Assembly (NCBI GenBank): GCA_004009845.1
Contig: RMBW01000111.1
Location: 31,076-95,075 of the forward strand
Reading direction: 5' to 3'
Length of the DNA stretch: 64,000 nt
Origin: Davidsoniella eucalypti
Taxonomy: Eukaryota > Ascomycota > Sordariomycetes > Microascales > Ceratocystidaceae
Below are positions 33,422-45,575 of this stretch, one piece after another; within the stretch, counting starts at the first letter, position 1, and each line of letters begins with the position of its first letter. Under the pieces are notes generated by a model. That model did not search any database and was not told where the DNA came from. It saw only the letters and a program-made list of their open reading frames with translations. The position numbers and the translations under genes are program-made.

Positions 33422-36400
33422 CTTTTGATATCTTATTCTCATTTATGTTTTGTTAGCGAAGTTTAAAATTCCCTTTAGCATCTTTCTTCATTTCTCCCAT
33501 CTATCTTATTAACCTTTTATGTTTCTTCTCTTTTACTTCCATCTATTATCGTATCATTAAAACTCTACAACATTTTTTCTTTTTTTTCTTTATCTAATTA
33601 TTCTTTATTCTTTTTCTATTCCTTTAATGAGACCAAAGAATATAGGGGAAACTGGGTTTTTTTTCCTTCTAGTGTGGTTTGCTTTACATTGGGACAAAAT
33701 GCATCATATTATGCCACGATCATGCGCATAGTTTGCTGTTAGTTAGTCATCGTATTTTAAGTTTTTTGGAGTTTATTGGCTGGTTATTAAATAGAATCTT
33801 TGTGTCTTGGTAGACGTATCTAAATTATTCAAATATGATCAGTACTGAAGGTGTTCATCCAACAAAAAAAACAAGAAGTTGAATTTTAGATTTACAGGTG
33901 TGAATAGAACGGGAGGTAGGTGTGGAAATATCACACCGACAACGTAGGACGAAGTTTCTTTCTATATAAAATATCTGTACTGCATATTAATATCCTACAC
34001 CACAATATTTCATATCCGGGATCAATGGATATAATTCTACATTGTCTAACAGCGTTATAGAACCTCTACTAACAAGGAATATCGACGCCTGGCCACAGAG
34101 CATATTGCCTAGATATTCACACATATATATGTACATATCAGGTAGTAGTATATCTGACTCATAGAGCCATTGATAGAGAATATTGTGTGTTTATGCATAA
34201 GCGTAGTATTTCATTTGCAATTATAAGTTGTGTGTTCCGGGCTTTGCCCGACTTTTCTATTGTAGTTGTATGTACATATGTACCCAATGCATTACACCGT
34301 GCCAATAACCGAGCCCTATATGCACCCAAGGAACACTAAGAGGTTTGTGTATAACAAACAGGTGGCACCAACTATTCGGTTTTTGTTCTCTTGCTATCTT
34401 TCTTCTTCTTTTTGCTCTTTCAAAGGGGGAGGGATTGTCTTAATGCATGGTGATATCACTGCTGAGTAGAGGGGCATTGGTCTCAAGGGTTTAGCTGGCC
34501 TGGTTAATATTGACTAAGCTGGTACGAATAATGCACAACGCATCAGGAGAGGGACAATTGTTATTGAACCGCTGCTGTACTTCCCAGGGGTAAGAAAATA
34601 TATACAACTCTGTATTTCTCTGTTATACGAATATGTAAGTCATATGATGTGAGTTATAAGACCATTCCCTTTTTCTAGAACCGGCCAGTAGTTACAGCAT
34701 TTCATATAAGAGACTGCATATACAGACCGGCAAAAGTTGCTTTTCTTCGGGTATTTACTTTTTTGGACTATTTTCTTTTTTTCTTTACTACAAGTAGACA
34801 TGTAAACACGACTTGAGATGAATGCAGGCTCTTTGCTATAGTACAGCTACACATGTACTCAACTATCTGAATCATGCCTTTTCGGTCCGGGTCCCTTGCG
34901 TGCTTGTCATTCATGCCTAGGGCCGACCGACCGACTAGACTAATGGCAATGGCGATGGGATACAGGCAAGATGAATGAAATAGGATGGCACTGGCAGACA
35001 AGGAGGGAGGGTCACATCAGCACAGATGTTTATGCGGGGTTCTCGCAGCACAGGGCCTTTATTTTCCTTGAGATGCAGCCATCATGTTGTTTTCATCTGT
35101 TTTCTTTCGGGGGAGGTTTCTGATCTGATTAACAAAATCAAATCCTGTTGTACACTATGATATGAAACTATGTACTATGAAGTTAGCATCTTGGAAACCC
35201 TTTACTTCTTTCATGACGAGGTTCATTCCAAGTTGTTTATCGTGATACTCTAGATCGCCTCGCTGATAACCTAGCTTAATCAATCCATTCACGCAGTAGT
35301 TTTGCCAACTATATATGTATGTATACAACTAAATCATGTAAGCAGTTGACCATCAAGTCCAAAACTAGTCAACTTTTAGCTCAAGTCAGTACTACCACAA
35401 TCAACGATTGTTCAGCCGAGGTCCCTGGCTGATAGAGCGCGTCATTTCCATCTGCATCGCAACCATAGATTTGGTGTCGCTAACTAGCCCTGGAAGTATT
35501 TTGTTATGTCCATCAAATCAACATGTGTCTGTCCTTGTTTCAGTATGCCAGGATGATGCACCTCGGTAAAAGTAGAGACATTTGATAGAATCTCTGTAAA
35601 GAATTTGGGCTACAGGTGTCGTCACTTGCGCAAAGAAGAAAATAAGTCATAGCAACATTTGTTTTTAATCTTTTAATATTTATGTTGACAAGGGGCAATA
35701 ACAAAACAATAGAGAGGGACTAATATTCTGTTTAGTTGTGCTAGGAATACGGGGAATGAAGGGAAATTAATTGTGTAGATAAACAAACTACAGAAAAACA
35801 GGTTCGCAAAGAACAGTGCCGATGCTCTCTTGAACGCACAAGGCCAGGCCTAAAATGAGCATTGATTGAACCCCATGGAACAGCGCTAAAGCCACATGAA
35901 CATGGATATAGGGCAGAAAACGAATGATGATCCTCGTAAGCTAGGCTAGCTACAGCAGCTACAATACACAAGATAGGCACTAACCACAGATAACATCTCC
36001 AATGCTATAGTTTTTTTGCCGAAGCTCTCCAACTACATCTACATTTGGGGACTCTACGTTAAAGCTATGGTGACAAGATAGCAAGAATAGAAACAACATC
36101 AGTATCGTTGTCCAGATCGACGAGGTCTATCCTCGACAGCAATGGCAAAATGTAATCGCGAATTGAAATACTAAATGTGAAACTAAGATAGAAGATGAGA
36201 TGGCATGTAAGGAACCAAAAATATATAAGTTGTTATTCAAAACAGAGCAGCTGAGATACTTCCGAGGACATTCCCCTCAGGGCTCTACGGAATTCTACTG
36301 CGCTATAAACAGCATTACCGTCCCCTGTAATTGCAGACCTAAAGAATAGGTTGTGTCTTGCTCTCCTCTGTTGCTATAGTTGCTAAAGTGGGAATCAATC

Positions 36401-36896
36401 AAAACAAGGCGCCTTAGTCGGGTTTCGCTCAATCTGACGTTTGGACTTTGGTCTGAAAATGGCAGTTACCGGCAAAGCCACCATCAGAAGAAGAAAAAAA
36501 ACACAACACACTGACTTTGACCTAACTTTTGTCGTTCTTTCCTCTTCTTGATCCATCTTGATCAGGCGTCGTTCCTTCCGGTTTTTCCTTGGTTGTTTCC
36601 TTATCTTCGCCCACCTTCCACTTCTTACTTTCCTTCACCAACACATTGCCCCAACTATTTCTATAATAATAAAAATAATATACACTCCGGACTTCACGCA
36701 ACTATCGTGAGTTTCGTCATATCCTATTACTATCTTGCCATAAATCTTTTTGCGCTATTTCCTCGGCAACCGACGCGCTGTACAGCCAATTTTTGCGCCT
36801 TAATTTCAACCCGCCAAAAGAACATATCCCAATCTATTCATATCGTCGACTGTCACTTGACCTTTGAAGGCCTTGCTCGCTTATGACCATCACAAG
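33422..36896. other. Gene-poor spacer
   Basis: About 3.5 kb, AT-rich with T-runs after the BTB stop (33510-33610). I see no gene I can defend. The last 400 bp is CT-rich and is likely the promoter and leader of the next gene. Confidence 0.45.
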
Positions 36897-38998
36897 ATGT
36901 CCTCATCGCCAACACCACGTCGGCGATCGCCACACTCATCACCAACAATCACTCACGCCGAAGCTGTTGCCTCGCTGAAGGCCTCGGTACAGCAAGTCCC
37001 AGTCCCACGGCCGCCGTCGCCTTCACAGCCACACAAGCGCGGACTCTCTGATCCGATTCTCCGCAATGCCTTGCGCTATACCATATCGGCGCGAGAGTAT
37101 TCAGCTCTGCACAAATATCTTCTCTCAAGATCGCGCATGCTTACGCGCACGGCGCCTACACCTGCGCGGGTCGAACAGATTGTCGGCACTGATACACCCG
37201 AACGACAGAAGTATAGAATGCAAGGCAAGGGCCTCGTAGACTGCAATGATGCCGAGGATGAGAAGGAGGAGAATGACTATAACGCCCGTGCCGTGCGTCA
37301 TTCCATGCGTGTCTTTGTGCTTACGGGAGTGGCCATGAAGGTCTGGGATATGGTGCTTGTCAAGATCGGCAAGAAGAACAAGTACGTACAGCTCTAGACT
37401 CAGTAAAAGGTTTCTTTTTGCTTGTGATACTAACAGGCATGTTGTTATAGAACACCGGTCGCGGAGAAAAAGCCGCTACATAAATCAGCAACACTACGAC
37501 TATCGGTTTCTCTATCTACGATTCTTCTACTCTACAGACTACTCTTCAGATTTCTCACCCGTCTTCGCGGGCATCTATTAGATGCTTCAGCAGCGCCATT
37601 CCGTCTACGGAACCCCCGCACAGCTGCAGCGCTCACTTCGCCTTATGCGCCTGCTGTCGGCGCATCTTTTGCCGGTGTCATGCTTGGAATCTCTCCTGCA
37701 CGGCATTTGCGTGTCTCTGTGGCCATTTACGCCATGTTCCGTGCACTCGAATTCACCTGGAACCTTCTTGAACATGACGGCATGGTATGGGGTTTCACAA
37801 CTCTAGCCAACGGCTTCAAAATCAAAAAGGACCGTCCATGGTGGTTTGGAAGCTGGCTTACACAGCCTCTAGTATATGGCCAGCTACTACACGCAGTCGT
37901 TTTTGATCGTGACTGCTCTCCAGCGTCCTACGTTGACTGGATCATGAAGCAATCCTCTACATACCTCCAAAAGCGGCCTGACGGCTACTCTGTTGGGCTG
38001 CCCTGGCCATCAACATATGAGATTGTGGATTCGCTAGCCAACATGGCAAAGCTTAATTGGCCGTAAGTCTTTCCCTAACCAGCCCCTGTTCTTACACATC
38101 TCAAAGCTGCAGTGACAGCCTGCACTTCTACGTGCCTTATCACAGTACTGTGCTGCTGTTTTGTACTGTGCTCATACGGTACAACACATTACTTTACGGA
38201 TGTGTTGTACCAGGAATAATCTGCTCAGATATTAACATTTTGACTTCTAGAACTTATATCTCACCTACTCTCTTTCCCCAAAAAGATGTGCTGCCAGCTT
38301 CACTAGCTGCTGTTGGGCCGCTGACCGCTCGCGCTCATCCCCTAATCAAGTCGCTTTCATGTGCCACACTTCACCCACACGATCCCTCATGCATGCGTAC
38401 TTACTTGACCTTTTGGTTGCAATCCTTCCCGCCTATTGCAAAGACGCTATTTGCCGTCTACTCAGCTATGTCTTTGCTCCCGCGCTTCCGCACACTCACT
38501 GATGCGCCAATGAAGATTCTACAACATCTGGTGCTACGTACGCTCAAGCTGAGCACGTTAACCACGGGTGCCATTTCTACGGCATGGGCTTCTATCTGCT
38601 TCTTCCAGTCGTGGTTCCCCCGTACGTTTATGGCCAAGCAGCGGTTCTTCCTAGGTGGTTTCATCGCTGGTCTCTGGTCATTCCTAGAGCGCAAAAACGG
38701 CCGTGGTGCCTTCCTTTCCACCGCCAGACTCAGTGTCGACTCTCTATGGAAAGTTGGTATCAAGAGAAGATGGTGGAGAGGAATGCGTGGTGGCGATGTC
38801 TGGTTGTTCGTTTTGGCCCTCATGGTATCGAGTGTTGTGTACGAAAAGGACGCTAGAGCAGTCAAGGAAAACAACTGGCGTAAAGGTATCAGCTGGGTGC
38901 GTGGTGAGGGCTTCCAGGACTGGAGTTTCCAGCTCACCGAGGAAGAAGAACGCAGGCGTGAGGAAGAAGAGGAGATTAGACGTTCCGGTCGTCTATGA
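36897..38998 (+). CDS. TMEM135-like integral membrane protein
   Basis: The exons are 36897..37381, 37451..38062 and 38251..38998, giving 614 aa; introns are 69 and 188 nt. The first 160 residues are basic, Ser/Pro-rich and partly helical. Hydrophobic helices include LRLSVSLSTILLLYRLLF, VGASFAGVMLGI and a C-terminal stretch DVWLFVLALMVSSVVY. The motif SCATLHPHDPSCMRTYLTFW and the preceding DGYSVGLPWPSTYEIVDSL with SPTLFPQKDVLPASL match the TMEM135 family. Its animal members are linked to peroxisomes, mitochondria and lipid handling; the fungal role is not known to me. The protein ends in an Arg/Glu-rich helix. Transcription converges with the next gene. Confidence 0.83.
38179..38210. repeat. 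Perfect 11-bp hairpin in intron 2 of the TMEM135-like gene
   Basis: GTACAACACAT (38179-38189) is followed after 10 nt by its exact complement ATGTGTTGTAC (38200-38210). It lies inside the longest intron of the gene (188 nt), between donor and branch region, and could bring the splice sites closer in the RNA. Confidence 0.7.
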
Positions 38999-39583
38999 TT
39001 ACTATATCTCAACAGCCAACGACATACATTGCTCTATCGGTTGGATTCCTCGGGCTTAGTCAGTATTTTTTCTTGTTTCTTTTTTTTCTTTATCATGTAG
39101 CGGACTTTGGTTTCTTATCTGGGGGTTTTGGGGGATTGGGATGGGATGGGTCACAGGTAACAACAGAACATTAGGGGCTTGGATAGGTCGTTGTGCCCTT
39201 GTTTTGTTTATTCTCTTTTTTGTTCTTATTAGGTTAGCTTCGGTCTACGGATCAAGTTTCTTTTCTTTGCGTCATATGGAAGTAAAAAATATCACAGATG
39301 GAAATGGCATGTTGGGAGTTCATTATGGGAGTATATTTTTGTATATCTTAGTATACCATCTCGGTTTTATTAGGTTCATTTGTTCTATAGAGAACAAAGA
39401 AGAGGGGATGATGTTTGTGTTATCTAGCTATCTTCCCAATGTTGGCGGCCATTACTCTTGCTCTTGGAGTTTATTTGCGTCAAAATTCGATTCTTATCGA
39501 TATTACTATTATCTGTCCATTCATTCTTTACTGTTTTTCTTTTATTTTTCCCTTTGTTTGTTCTCTTGTGCTTTTTTTTTAGA
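38999..39583. other. Convergent 3' spacer
   Basis: T-rich 585-bp sequence between the stop codons of the TMEM135-like gene and the Ser/Thr-rich gene. It carries poly-T tracts on the + strand and probably both 3' UTRs. No gene is seen. Confidence 0.5.
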
Positions 39584-40405
39584 TCACGAGTATCTCGTCG
39601 TGTTCGCTGGTGTTTCATTGTGCACATCTATATTCTGTCCATATACTGCCTGGGCATCCTGTCGAGTGGCCAACGCCTGTTGTTGAGCAGCCACCAATTC
39701 CCGATGACGGCGTCTTCTAGGTCTATAGAAGAAGAAGTACCAAATAGCCAGGCCGATCGAGAGAGTACAGATGACGATAACCAGAACGAAGATGGCAATG
39801 GTCAATCCTCGGTTGCGTCTTGTGGGTTCCATGAGCACCGTGGTGGCTTGGGAACGTGCAGCTACCCAGACGCTACTAGTCGGACCGAGCATGGTGGAGT
39901 TGTACAGTACGGTGTCCCAGAAATAGCTGGTGGATGTGGTGGTGGCAGTGACACTGTTTGTAACCGTAGATCCAGATGTGAGGATATGTGAGTGGGTGGA
40001 TGTCGACGTCGATGTCACTGTGGTGAATGCGAAGCCCGTGACCGTGGCTCCGCTCGTGCTGGTGAAGAACTTGGTGAGGGGTTCGAGAGGTAGTGTTATC
40101 ACAGACCCAGAGCCGGTTAGGGTTCTGTAGATAGTAAGGGTGGTACTATATGTTTCGGTGACGGTTGGATTGGTAAAGGTCTCGGTCGTTGACGTTGGAG
40201 TTATTATCGTGTAAGTGATTGTCCTGATAGACTTGTTTTAGTATTGCTTTTAGTTTTACACAACCAAGTCCGTGTAAAAGGTAGAGGAAAGTATAACTTA
40301 CGGGATACCTGAAGTCTCTGTTGTTACTGATGTAGTCACATCTGTATATGTAGACGTACTATCAGGAATCAAAGATCCTGAATACGTCGCGCCGACCAAC
40401 CGCAT
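39584..40405 (-). CDS. Ser/Thr-rich single-pass membrane protein
   Basis: The exons are 40405..40302 and 40223..39584, with a 78-nt intron (GTAAGT...CAG, phase 2), giving 247 aa. Residues 1-165 are dominated by Thr and Ser in short repeats such as TETFTNPTVTETYSTTLT, consistent with heavy O-glycosylation. One transmembrane helix lies at about 174-201 (LTIAIFVLVIVICTLSIGLAI), followed by RPRRRR and a 40-residue cytosolic tail. The layout recalls fungal wall-stress sensors (Mid2/Wsc type), but there is no WSC domain and no clear N-terminal signal peptide. A further upstream exon could supply one. Function is unknown. Confidence 0.72.
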
Positions 40406-43400
40406 TTTGTGGTTTATTATTGTCTGTTCCTTTTTTTTTGATTCGTCGCTGCTATGCGCCGTCTTTGTTTTGATACTCGTCGTTTCTTATGAAGGCGCTC
40501 CAGGTGATTCTTTCAAGCCTAATGTAACTCTCGGCTAATACGTATTGATTTACGTGTGTGAAACTGTGCTTGGAGTTGGATTGTAATAAGAAGCAATATA
40601 TTCATACAACGAGCAACTATTCAGGTGTTGTATATATAAGAGATGTAGAGGATATAGGGGGTGGAAAAGATGGAACAGATTACTTAGTCGTGATGGCGAT
40701 AGTATCGTCAAATTATAAGGGTAATGAATGGTAAACTTTCAATAACAAACGGCTGTGAAATATTCTAGCCCTTGAAAAGGTCCTACTCGAACCTTATATA
40801 CCATGTACTCCTCAAGATAACTTAATCGCAATCAAGCGTTCTTAGCCTATACTACATAGGACGGCTTAGCAGTGTCTCCTTTGACATCGTCTTTATTTAC
40901 ACAAACACGTTCAGCCTTGACTAGGCCGTACATTTTCAACTACATCAGGCTAGTGTTAGTTAGACGAGGTAATAAACAACCTTGCCCTGTAGCACTGCTA
41001 ATTTTATTTTTTTCAATATTCTACTGCTGATAACCCAGCTCAAAAACATCCTGTTCGTTGCTGATTCAGCTTATTTCTTGACCTTGCTTTACTGCTACCC
41101 ACCTAAATGCTAATGGGACGCTGTTCTACCAGTTTTTTTTTTTGGTCTGCATATATGTATGCGCACAAGTAGGGCGATGTCACCCCGGTCCTGACAGATT
41201 CGGATGGCTGTCGCTTTTTTGCCTGATTCTGCGGAAGTACTCAAGCCAAAAGAATTTATGTAGCAAATAGAAGCCTGTCTTCTTTTGGTGTGCTCTCAAC
41301 TGATGTGATGTAAATGAGTCGTTGAAGGAAGCCCATGTAACGTTAAACATCAGCAAGTTTTAGATATTTTACACTTAGATACGAAATACCAGTAGTACAT
41401 ATATGTACCAAGCTAACATAGGAGGGTCTTGATACACTGAGACTTTTTTATATTCCTCCTCTAGAATTGTGAGGATGGGACGAAGAAGAAAATTTTGAAA
41501 AAAGGGAAGCATCAATGAGCTTAGATCCTACAGATTTAACGCCGATGCAACTTCAAATCCAAAGCCTAGACCAAAACCTAAACCTATATAGCGTAATCAT
41601 ATGCAAATAGTGAAGAAGTAAACAACAACAAGCACAGTACCCTGTTCATGCGGTGCGATGACCGGAAACAACAAGATGGTCCCTGAGTTTAATCTTGCTG
41701 GATTTTTGACGGTACGAACCTGCCGATACATGTACAAGATATGTTGGTGTTTAGTACGCCCGTATAACTGCAAGTTTAATTATGACGACAAGTCGGCACG
41801 TGCATACCTTGGTTCCGGCAACTATCGAACGTGAGAGAGCTTGTGGCAGCGCAATCTCAGTGCGCGGGTCATTCCGAGTTAATCTGATAAGTTAATAGTG
41901 ACAAGTCTACATAGACCGATTGTCGTAAGATGATGACACAATCTATAAGATATATGTATGAAAATGGCGAGTTGTTACGGGTCATGTAGAAATTCTCACT
42001 GTTCTTATAAAATAAGATTTGGTAAATGCATCGCTTTGTTAGGAAAAACCTTACTCAAACTTCTTGAGCTTGGTGTGAAGAAAAACTCGATTATTAAAAA
42101 TAAAAATAAAACTAGCTTTCAACGTATCTTATGACAATGCTTCAAGTGTCACGACTAGGGTTAGACAAGACACAAACCCTGTTTAATTTAACGGATATGG
42201 TCCGGCGCCGAACTCCAAGGCCGTCTTTACTACATTTCTGTACTCTGGAAGTCTGATAAAAGCAGTGTAGAAAAATGGATACACTATTGCGCCCCTGTAA
42301 CCTCTTGTAGACTTGTATCCAGGGTTATTGTCTTTCACGATCGTGGGGGTCTTAGTTCAATTGGGGGAGCATAATTTCCTTGGATGGGTTATTCTCCCAT
42401 TTTTTTTTGGTACTTGGGGGGCTCTACCTTGCTGCCTTGCATGAATGGGAAGTTGCGGCTACAGACCAAGATTGACGGAGGTTGCATATTAGCAGCCACC
42501 TTTGAAGTCCTTGCAGTTTTGTTTTCTCCTTCTATTTCTCCCACTCAGATTCGCACGTAGGGAAGGCGGCTCAAGACAGGAAATAACCAACCGCATGAGG
42601 CTAGGGCAAGGGCTTGAAAGCGCCATCATCGTCACTTTGTATTTTTGTTACTACTAACGTTTGTACTAACGGTTGAACTTGTTTACTCCACCGATGAGAG
42701 AAGCACCATTTTTGGCGTTTAGCGCCTTGAGAAACCTAGCAAGAGATCATCGTCCGTTTTCTTCCCTGGTTGTTCGCCACATAATCTCTAGTAGTCATGT
42801 GAAGCATTCGAGGGGCAGCTATTGGCCGAAGCTGATTTGCCTGCTGAAAAGCACAGGCAAATATATATTTCCATATGGCTGCATTACTCCAGGACCTGTT
42901 GCATTACATCATGAGAGCCAGGAACACCTTCAGGCCTAGAGTATCCGTATAGCCAGTTCTTTTCTTTTTTTCTCATCCTATCCAGAGTGCAAGGCCTCTT
43001 GGATTTTAGTGAGGACAAAAGTGGAGAGGCCATGACCGGAGGAGTCCGGGGCCCTTCCTAGGAAAAAAAAAAAAGAGAACCTGAAAGATCAGACAAGAAT
43101 CAATGAATATGCGGCCGCATCTCCCGTATGAAGGGAGCAACTGCGAAATGAAACGAAGACTTTCGGAGTGGCACGAGAAAAGCCTGATCGACCAGCAGAC
43201 AAAACAAGCAAGCGAAAAGTCATAGCAAGACCGAATACTGTCATATTCGCTTGTTTACTTTGTTGCAGAGATGCCAAATCACTCAAAGACATTAGACGGG
43301 CGTTTTGCTGCTAGGCCTTGGCGGGAAACTACCAACCTTCATCAAGCCACACCCCCCAGAACGGTAGTTTCCAAACACCACCTTGAAAGTGGGTTGATCA

Positions 43401-43714
43401 AAGTAGAACGTAGTAAGGCAAGGCAAACTCCGATCCACAGCCAGGCAATTGCAGATTCTTGCCGTGTATAAAGTCAGAGCCATTCCCGCCTTGTGATTTC
43501 TTGTTGTTCTGAAGACTTTACTCGAACATTCAAATCTTCATTACCATCTTCCAACTTCATCCTATCCTAATTAATCTTTTCAATTATATATTATATCCTA
43601 TCTCATCTTCTGTAGAAGTATCATCAATTCTTCAAGCGACTTCGGGCTTCCTATCAACACTACCACCAACACACCAAACCTCACTTCTATCACCTCAAAC
43701 TTTTATATTCTACA
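40406..43714. other. Gene-poor spacer
   Basis: About 3.3 kb with no supported gene. Short open frames at 42673-42939 and 43292-43483 lack any domain or splice support. An oligo-A run is at about 43063-43075. The last 200 bp is a CT/CA-rich leader leading into the next gene. Confidence 0.45.
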
Positions 43715-44077
43715 ATGGGTTACTCTTACGGACGCTGCTGCCACTGCCAGACCATGCTGGCCATTAGCGACAAGTGCTCGTTCTGCAACCATAAAGAGTG
43801 CGACGACTGCCTGTCTACACAGCTTCCCGGCACCTCCCTCAACTACTTCGATCAGGCTTCCATGTCACCACGCTCTATGCCATCGCCAACCTCTGGTAGC
43901 TTCGACTTCTCGTCTGTCTCTTGGGCCTGGACTCTTTCGCCCAAGAAGGCTAGCGAGCGCCGTGAACGCGAGCTCCGTGAAAAGGCCCTTCGCGAGAAGG
44001 ACCGCCGTGACAAGGAGGTTGCGATGCGCCGGGCTGAGCGGGAGGCTGCCCAGCACATTCTGGCTTCGAGCCATTAA
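43715..44077 (+). CDS. Small Cys-rich protein with charged helix
   Basis: A single exon encodes 120 aa. Cysteines at 8, 9, 11, 21, 24, 29 and 32 and His at 10 and 26 (RCCHC, CSFC, ECDDC) suggest a small zinc-binding knuckle. The middle is Ser/Pro-rich with a WAWTLSPKK segment. Residues about 79-115 are Arg/Glu/Lys-rich and probably a long helix or coiled coil. The strong CT-rich leader and good codon use support a real gene. I do not recognise the family well; it resembles small conserved fungal proteins of unknown function. It is followed by a 13-kb stretch without intact genes. Confidence 0.75.
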   Translation: MGYSYGRCCHCQTMLAISDKCSFCNHKECDDCLSTQLPGTSLNYFDQASMSPRSMPSPTSGSFDFSSVSWAWTLSPKKASERRERELREKALREKDRRDKEVAMRRAEREAAQHILASSH

Positions 44078-44932
44078 GTATAGCGAGAGAAGCGGACATC
44101 TAGAGGACTCTGTCTTCTTTCCGTCAACAACCATGAATAACTATGGCCATGTCGCCTTGAGGATGCTCTCGTTTCTATCTTCATGTTTGGAGGGTCTGGC
44201 CAAACAGGGCGCTTGGATTTCATGCGGCAACGATAAATGCCCAAGAAACAGCGTCGTCGCCCTTCCCTACCCCTTCCTACAATTGGAGAATATTTACAGC
44301 TAGGTTTAATGTTTGGGTTGTCTGGTATCATAGCGCCGGCTGCGAGCATGAAGTAGCTCGCTAGGCGTTGTACTTGTTTTCATTTCCTTTTTGTTTTTTT
44401 TCTGTTATATTGTATGGGGGACATGGTGTGTATTGCTTATTTCTTTTTGGGATATCCAGTTTCTTTGTTTTCTTCCTTGTCATTTTTCCCTTCCTCACTT
44501 TGGGGGAGATATTCGTATCCATAACCAGTTCGACATGACTTCTTTATGTATTAGCTATCAATATGTTTTATCTCCGTTCGGTCAATGAAAACTCAATAAA
44601 AACACTCAAAACATTCACATGCCAAGGTATCATTCGTTTTAACTCAACCATGTTGCATGTTTGCTAGGTTTTGGGCTTAAGAATGCGTGTCTCTCCCCAC
44701 TTACACAGCTTGGACGCCTGAATATGATGCCACGCATGATCATATGATGACCTGGTTCTAGCACCTCTTCTTTACTTAACATTCTGCTGCCTTACTAAAA
44801 CATCTGCCCAAATATGCTGGCGATTTGTGCCTTAATTTCCAAAAGGCGAGGCTAGAGTCTTGTTTTGTATCCCTTTCCAAGCCCAATTCAGCCCAAGCAC
44901 AAGATAAATAGAAGGAAGCTTGGGCTAAAAAG
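44078..44932. other. 3' flank of the small Cys-rich gene
   Basis: About 850 bp, T-rich after 44380, probably including the 3' UTR. No further gene is seen before MITE copy 2. CTAAAAAG at 44925-44932 is the left target-site copy of that element. Confidence 0.5.
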
Positions 44933-45575
44933 GGGACTTTGTACTTCAGCACCGCACATTGGTACTTCAACGCAAATAGTAGGGGGGGTACTTAGCCCAC
45001 AAAAGACAAAGTACTCCTCACTTAGTCTTCAAGGCCGTCAGCTGGCAAAGTACATTTTTTATTCATCTTATGGAGCTATAGCTATGAAGATGTGCATATG
45101 TACATGTATCAAGTATATGTATACCAAAAGCTTCTAGAATATATTTGACGTCTATAGAAAATATGTAAAATGTAACTAAGCCCCCCCCCAAAAAAGACAA
45201 AATGAACATAGACAGTAGTTTTCCGCCGCTAAAGCCGGAGCATCAGCTGCCTGCATAATCAGATCAACGGCCCTATCGTCATCTATGTTGAAGATATCAG
45301 CGTCAGATCTAGCCAGAGAGCAGCATCATATATGACTGATGAGGAATATAATGGGTAATGTATTCTGTAAAAAAATAAAAAAATAAACCCCCATTTAAAC
45401 AAAAAATATTTTGATATCTCGATTCTTGTAGTGGGATGTATGGCACCTTGCCAGCTGTCAGTCTTTGAAGAGCAAGTGAGGAGTACTTAATATTGTGTGG
45501 AGCTAAGTACCTTTTTGAATATTTTCTACTATTTGTACTGAAGTACTAATATGCGGTGCTGAAATACAAAATCCC
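44933..45575. mobile_element. hAT-like MITE, copy 2 (643 bp)
   Basis: The ends are GGGACTTTGTACTTCAGCAC (44933) and its near-complement ending AAAATCCC at 45575. The flanks CTAAAAAG and TTACAAAG (45576-45583) agree at 6 of 8 positions, as expected of an aged 8-bp target duplication. The interior matches copy 1 in the opposite orientation. The more degraded right end and target site suggest an older insertion than copy 1. Confidence 0.82.

Noticed and set aside
35400..35560. Minus-strand frame with YGCDADGNDALYQPG near 35440
   Set aside because: Protein-like by eye, but stops surround it and I found no start, splice sites or neighbouring coding segment.
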